A stretch of DNA of 64,000 bases, from NCBI GenBank assembly GCA_034435375.1, contig DAOTXR010000052.1:1-64000 (forward strand), given 5' to 3'. Below the pieces are notes generated by a model. The model was not told where the DNA came from. It did not search any database and saw nothing but the letters and a program-made list of their open reading frames with translations. Made by a program: the position numbers and the translations under genes. Source of the DNA: DAOTXR01 sp034435375 (GTDB lineage Bacteria; Chloroflexota; Anaerolineae; Aggregatilineales; UBA3940). Below, piece after piece: positions 61,080 through 64,000 of the stretch (positions within the stretch are counted from its first letter, which is position 1; every line of letters starts with the position of its first letter).

Positions 61080-61550
61080 TCAGCGCCGCAGTGTGGCGAT
61101 CAGACGTTTGGGCTTCAAGAGCAGGTCGAGCGCGTCGAGGATGGATGTACAGACCACATCCGCAGACATCAGCGCCTCGGTGTTCAACCCCTCTGCGCCG
61201 ATCACAGCGATGCCAATCGCTGCTTCCCTCAGCATACCCACATCATTGCTGCCATTGCCTACGGCGACGGTCACTGTCGCTCCCAACCGGTTGACGAAGT
61301 CGGCCTTCTGCTCGCGCTCCGAGCCGCGTTGGAGCCGTTCGGCAGCCATGCCAAGCTGCGCATCGATGGCGGCTTGTCTGCCATGAGTGTCGGCGGTGAG
61401 CAGGTAGATGCTCAAGTGTTCGCGCAGCGCCTGCAACCGCTCTGCCACGCCCTCGATCAGCACGCCGTCTGTAGCCAGCGTGCCATTCACGTCAAGCACT
61501 ACATTTCTTAGAACGACATCTCCCCGACCAGGGATTGACAGCTCAATCAT
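61080..61550 (-). CDS. Soluble P-type-ATPase-like HAD protein
   Basis: A 156-residue HAD protein. Motif I reads LDVNGTLATDG, with the nucleophile Asp20 but Asn22 where phosphatases have their acid/base Asp. Motif IV is VAVGNGSNDVGMLREA, as in the P domain of P-type ATPases. The DxNGT form is characteristic of the 'soluble P-type ATPase' group of HAD proteins. Activity may be low or phosphotransfer-only. ATG 61550 is chosen because the frame farther back lies antisense of nothing credible. It converges with the M23 gene 3 nt away. Confidence 0.75.
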   Translation of the reverse strand: MIELSIPGRGDVVLRNVVLDVNGTLATDGVLIEGVAERLQALREHLSIYLLTADTHGRQAAIDAQLGMAAERLQRGSEREQKADFVNRLGATVTVAVGNGSNDVGMLREAAIGIAVIGAEGLNTEALMSADVVCTSILDALDLLLKPKRLIATLRR

Positions 61551-61629
61551 AGCCGTAGTCCCTTCGAATGCTTGCTTATCAGTATTCTCGGTCGAACGCG
61601 GAACTTTGTTAGTAAAGAAACACAGAACT

Positions 61630-62307
61630 TCAGGAATTCCCTCGACGAGACACTTGAGGCAACAGACTGGGCAAGGCCGAGAGATCGGAGGGTGGGTTGA
61701 TGATGCGAGCGCCAGGCATCTGCTGGTTGCTGACCAGCACACAGTCGCCAGGCTTACTCCCTGCCTTCTGGGACAATTCTGACCACGACAGACCATCCGT
61801 GCCTGCCTGGTCCAACTCGTCTGGGCCAAGCACCACACTCACCATGCGGTCCAGCCCGATTGCATCGATCAGACCCCACACCAGTGAGCTGCTGAGAAAG
61901 GGCGCGAGGATACCCAGCCGAACATTCCCCTCGGCTAGCACCCGCATTACATCGACGACTCCTCCCTGCCATGCCATTGCACAGCGACGCCCCACATCTC
62001 GTGGAAGCACATCGAGATAAAGCGATATCTGATCAATTGTGGGGACAGTCTGGCCTGCCAGGCGAAAGTGGGCGCGAACGATGCGCCAGCGACCTTCACG
62101 CCACTGTTGCAGCGAATTGTCCCCACTCAGATCGAGATCGATCCAATAGCTGTCCCAGTCAAGGGCCACTTGTTCATAGGCACGCCGCCATAGGTCGATG
62201 CCACCTCCGTATCGGTCAGCCATTACGTGGGCCAGGGCGAGGGGCATAGCTTCAGCCAGAGCACGATGGTCGATCAAGATGGCACTGTGCAGCAAGATGG
62301 TGCACAT
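61630..62307 (-). CDS. Degenerate HAD-like protein
   Basis: A 225-residue protein whose layout resembles a HAD hydrolase without the catalytic acids. The motif I position reads ILLHSAILIDHRAL. A helical cap follows. The motif II-like strand is LGILAPFLSSSLVW, and the last part ends with PGDCVLVSNQQMPGARI, where active members have GDxxxND. If the assignment is right, the protein is probably a non-catalytic binder or a very divergent enzyme. It ends 79 nt before the P-type-like HAD gene. Low certainty about family. Confidence 0.5.
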   Translation of the reverse strand: MCTILLHSAILIDHRALAEAMPLALAHVMADRYGGGIDLWRRAYEQVALDWDSYWIDLDLSGDNSLQQWREGRWRIVRAHFRLAGQTVPTIDQISLYLDVLPRDVGRRCAMAWQGGVVDVMRVLAEGNVRLGILAPFLSSSLVWGLIDAIGLDRMVSVVLGPDELDQAGTDGLSWSELSQKAGSKPGDCVLVSNQQMPGARIINPPSDLSALPSLLPQVSRRGNS

Positions 62308-62316
62308 GCTCTCAGG

Positions 62317-63426
62317 CTACTCCAACCCAATGACAAGTGAGTCGCGACTGAAACTCGTGAGGCACTCGTGCCCATCGGGTGTAATGAGCACGTTGTCCTC
62401 GATGCGCACGCCAATCTCGCCGGGAATGTAGATGCCTGGCTCGACAGTAAAGGTCATGCCTGGTTGCAACTCTGTCTGGTTACCCTCGACGATGTAAGGA
62501 GACTCGTGACCATCCAGTCCGATGCCATGCCCGGTGCGGTGGATGAAGTACTGCCCGAATCCAGCCTCCTCGATCACCTGGCGTGCAGCCCGGTCGACAT
62601 CCTGGCAGGTGACGCCGGGCTTGGCGGCTGCGACCCCAGCGGCATTGGCAGCCTTGACCGTCTCGTAGACCTTTTGGTGCTTGCCTGTGAGAGGTCTGCC
62701 GACCGCGAACGTGCGGGTAATGTCTGAGACGTAGCCCCCTTTGCGCGTTCCGAAATCGATCAGCAACACCTCACCAGGCTCAAGTTGCCGGTCGGTGGGT
62801 GAGCCATGTGGCAAGGCTGCTCTCGGCCCAGCCAGCACAATCGGCTCAAAGGGCAATGTCCCACCACCCGCCTCGAACAGCGCCATCATAAGGCGACTAG
62901 CGACCTGGTGCTCTGTCATACCGGGCCTGATCTGCGCGATCACTGCCTGAAGGGCCTGCTCAGCGATTCCGATGGAGCCTCGCATCAGTGCGATCTCGTT
63001 CTCGTCCTTGAACTGGCGGAGTGTGTCCATGATCGGGTTGGCATTCTCAAGGATGGCGTTGGGCAGGTGCCGCTGCACCAGCTTCAACTCGAGGATGCGC
63101 ATCTGTAAATGCTCGACGGCCAGGGTGTGGATCTCTGGCAATGCAGCAATTGCGTTGCGGAAGGCGTCTGTTGGACCGGCTTCATCGGTGTAAGGGAAGA
63201 GCGATACTTCGAAAGCCAGGCTGCGATCAAATTTGGCCGCTTCGAGCGCCGGAATGGCGAACACCGGGTGGCCCACCGCTGGGACAAACCCCACTGTTGG
63301 GCGTTCCATTAAGTGGAACTCAAGGCCAGTGACGTAATAGAGGTTGGTTCCGGGAACCAAGGCCAGGCAGTCGATCTGCCGATTCTGGAGCTCGCGTTGC
63401 AGCCGTTCCAGGCGTCCTCGCCACAT
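62317..63426 (-). CDS. Xaa-Pro aminopeptidase-type M24 metallopeptidase
   Basis: A 369-residue M24B (creatinase-fold) peptidase, cytoplasmic. The creatinase-like N-terminal domain spans about 1-135, followed by the pita-bread domain. All five metal ligands are visible: Asp224 in LIDFGT, Asp235 in VSDITRTF, His300 in HRTGHGIGLD, Glu329 in FTVEPGIYI and Glu343 in GVRIEDN. It should release N-terminal residues preceding proline or cleave X-Pro dipeptides. Length is as expected for the family. The start codon at 63426 has no upstream in-frame alternative that fits. Confidence 0.93.
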   Translation of the reverse strand: MWRGRLERLQRELQNRQIDCLALVPGTNLYYVTGLEFHLMERPTVGFVPAVGHPVFAIPALEAAKFDRSLAFEVSLFPYTDEAGPTDAFRNAIAALPEIHTLAVEHLQMRILELKLVQRHLPNAILENANPIMDTLRQFKDENEIALMRGSIGIAEQALQAVIAQIRPGMTEHQVASRLMMALFEAGGGTLPFEPIVLAGPRAALPHGSPTDRQLEPGEVLLIDFGTRKGGYVSDITRTFAVGRPLTGKHQKVYETVKAANAAGVAAAKPGVTCQDVDRAARQVIEEAGFGQYFIHRTGHGIGLDGHESPYIVEGNQTELQPGMTFTVEPGIYIPGEIGVRIEDNVLITPDGHECLTSFSRDSLVIGLE

Positions 63427-63447
63427 AGCTCTCCCACCTCCTGCGCG

Positions 63448-64000
63448 TCAGTGCTTGATACCGATCAACTCCACGGCGTCGATCTGATCCCACCCGCCGA
63501 GGCTCGTTCGTTGATCGACCTCAATCGTGATCATGTTACCCTTGAAGTCAGCATCCACAATGGCGACGACGAGCACAAATGGGCACAGCGCCTGTGGCCC
63601 TGGCGGGGCCTCGTAGACCAGATGGACTTTGCCGTAGATGTCAGTGAAGGTGATGCGTGTGATGAAGCCAGGATTATAGCTCTCATAGACACGGAGGCCA
63701 GTCGGTGTCACTAGCTCCGGGAAAAGCAAGGTCAGCGCTGCCACTTCGTTCGGAGTAGCGGATGCCCAGGCAGTGCGAAAGTCGCCACACTCTGAAGTGT
63801 TAGGCGGGCCGGCAGCCTGGATCGCGCCCTGATTCAGGGTGTCGCGCTCTGAAGTGGCGCCCGCCGACGCTGCAAACTGGCGCACCTCCTGCCGACCAGA
63901 CAGGGCCAGCGTGGGCGCAGCTTCGGTCAAGGCTACTATGACAGGGGTCTGCGTCAGGCTGGCAGCCAGGGTGGGCAGGTAGACATTTTCCTGCGTGCTG
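63448..64000 (-). CDS. Extracytoplasmic protein C-terminus, truncated by window edge
   Basis: The frame is open on the minus strand from the stop at 63448 to the right edge, about 184 codons, without a stop. The TTG at 63930 is therefore probably an internal codon, not the start. The visible part begins in a low-complexity Thr/Ala/Leu stretch (NVYLPTLAASLTQTPVIV), typical of exported tethers. It ends in a beta-rich domain with ITRITFTDIYGKVHLVYEAPPG and WDQIDAVELIG. That end resembles carbohydrate-binding beta-sandwich tails that I recall in Chloroflexota surface proteins. Function unknown; the N-terminus is missing. Confidence 0.6.
   Translation of the reverse strand, partial: STQENVYLPTLAASLTQTPVIVALTEAAPTLALSGRQEVRQFAASAGATSERDTLNQGAIQAAGPPNTSECGDFRTAWASATPNEVAALTLLFPELVTPTGLRVYESYNPGFITRITFTDIYGKVHLVYEAPPGPQALCPFVLVVAIVDADFKGNMITIEVDQRTSLGGWDQIDAVELIGIKH

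Noticed and set aside
1..64000. tRNA and rRNA genes
   Set aside because: No T-loop/acceptor combinations or rRNA core sequences were seen by eye; a covariance search could still find one.

Overview
The window looks like chromosomal DNA of a Chloroflexota bacterium, most likely Anaerolineae-like. Pointers are moderate-to-high GC, abundant Pro/Thr-rich membrane or extracytoplasmic proteins, stand-alone domain proteins of types I associate with that phylum, no Gram-negative outer-membrane genes, and AmmeMemoRadiSam, MutS2, SpoIIIAA/R3H and sortase genes. This placement rests on gene content recalled from family knowledge, not on a database search. No rRNA, tRNA, CRISPR array or phage module was recognised.

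Layout. 1-611: a transposase cut by the left edge, with its IS end. 612-2819 (+): a SAM hydroxide adenosyltransferase and MurA. 2872-6532 (-): an SH3-type membrane protein, a Pro/Ala-rich membrane protein and an orphan ParA. 6774-15137 (+): a DinB-like protein, a lipoprotein hydrolase, small membrane proteins, a clan-A glycosidase, a minimal FtsK-type ATPase, a solute-binding lipoprotein and a papain-like protein. 15176-24431 (-): an M23 lipoprotein, FtcD-type folate enzyme, MutS2, FabI, an XRE regulator, a sugar-nucleotide epimerase and the AmmeMemoRadiSam radical-SAM enzyme. 24608-27483: small proteins plus a sortase next to an LPASG substrate. 27759-34561 (mostly +): an acetyltransferase-like protein, SpoIIIAA/R3H ATPase, Tmk, FmdB, rhomboid, Memo and a CorC-type protein. 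34654-43440 (-): an LPTTG protein and a tight seven-gene operon of membrane proteins built round a MutL/GlmL-type ASKHA ATPase. 43592-48134: a nuclease-fold protein, HAD phosphatase, FHA protein and MFS pump. 48270-53856: TlpA, cupin, MetG, a candidate structured RNA, CysC, SufE, a sulfurtransferase and a DarA-type cyclic-di-AMP receptor. 53853-64000 (mostly -): a PIG-L deacetylase, prfA-tsaC-prmC translation genes, a HExxH protein, M23 and M24 peptidases, HAD-like proteins and a secreted protein cut by the right edge.

The translation genes prmC, tsaC and prfA lie together: PrmC methylates the release factor made from prfA. SufE, the rhodanese and CysC form a sulfur-handling neighbourhood. 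Sortase and its likely substrates point to covalent surface display. The least explained part is the operon at 35434-43440: its gene junctions are 3-20 nt or 4-bp overlaps, it has one good -10 element at the front, and no glutamate mutase subunits accompany its ATPase.

Regulatory DNA is readable. Several genes have a -35/-10 promoter placed so that transcription would begin at the start codon, giving leaderless mRNAs. Convergent gene pairs are separated by GC-rich hairpins, three of which share GCAGGGGC/GCCCCTGC arms. A roughly 225-nt transcription unit with its own -10 element, a rod-like fold and a U-rich terminator lies upstream of metG.
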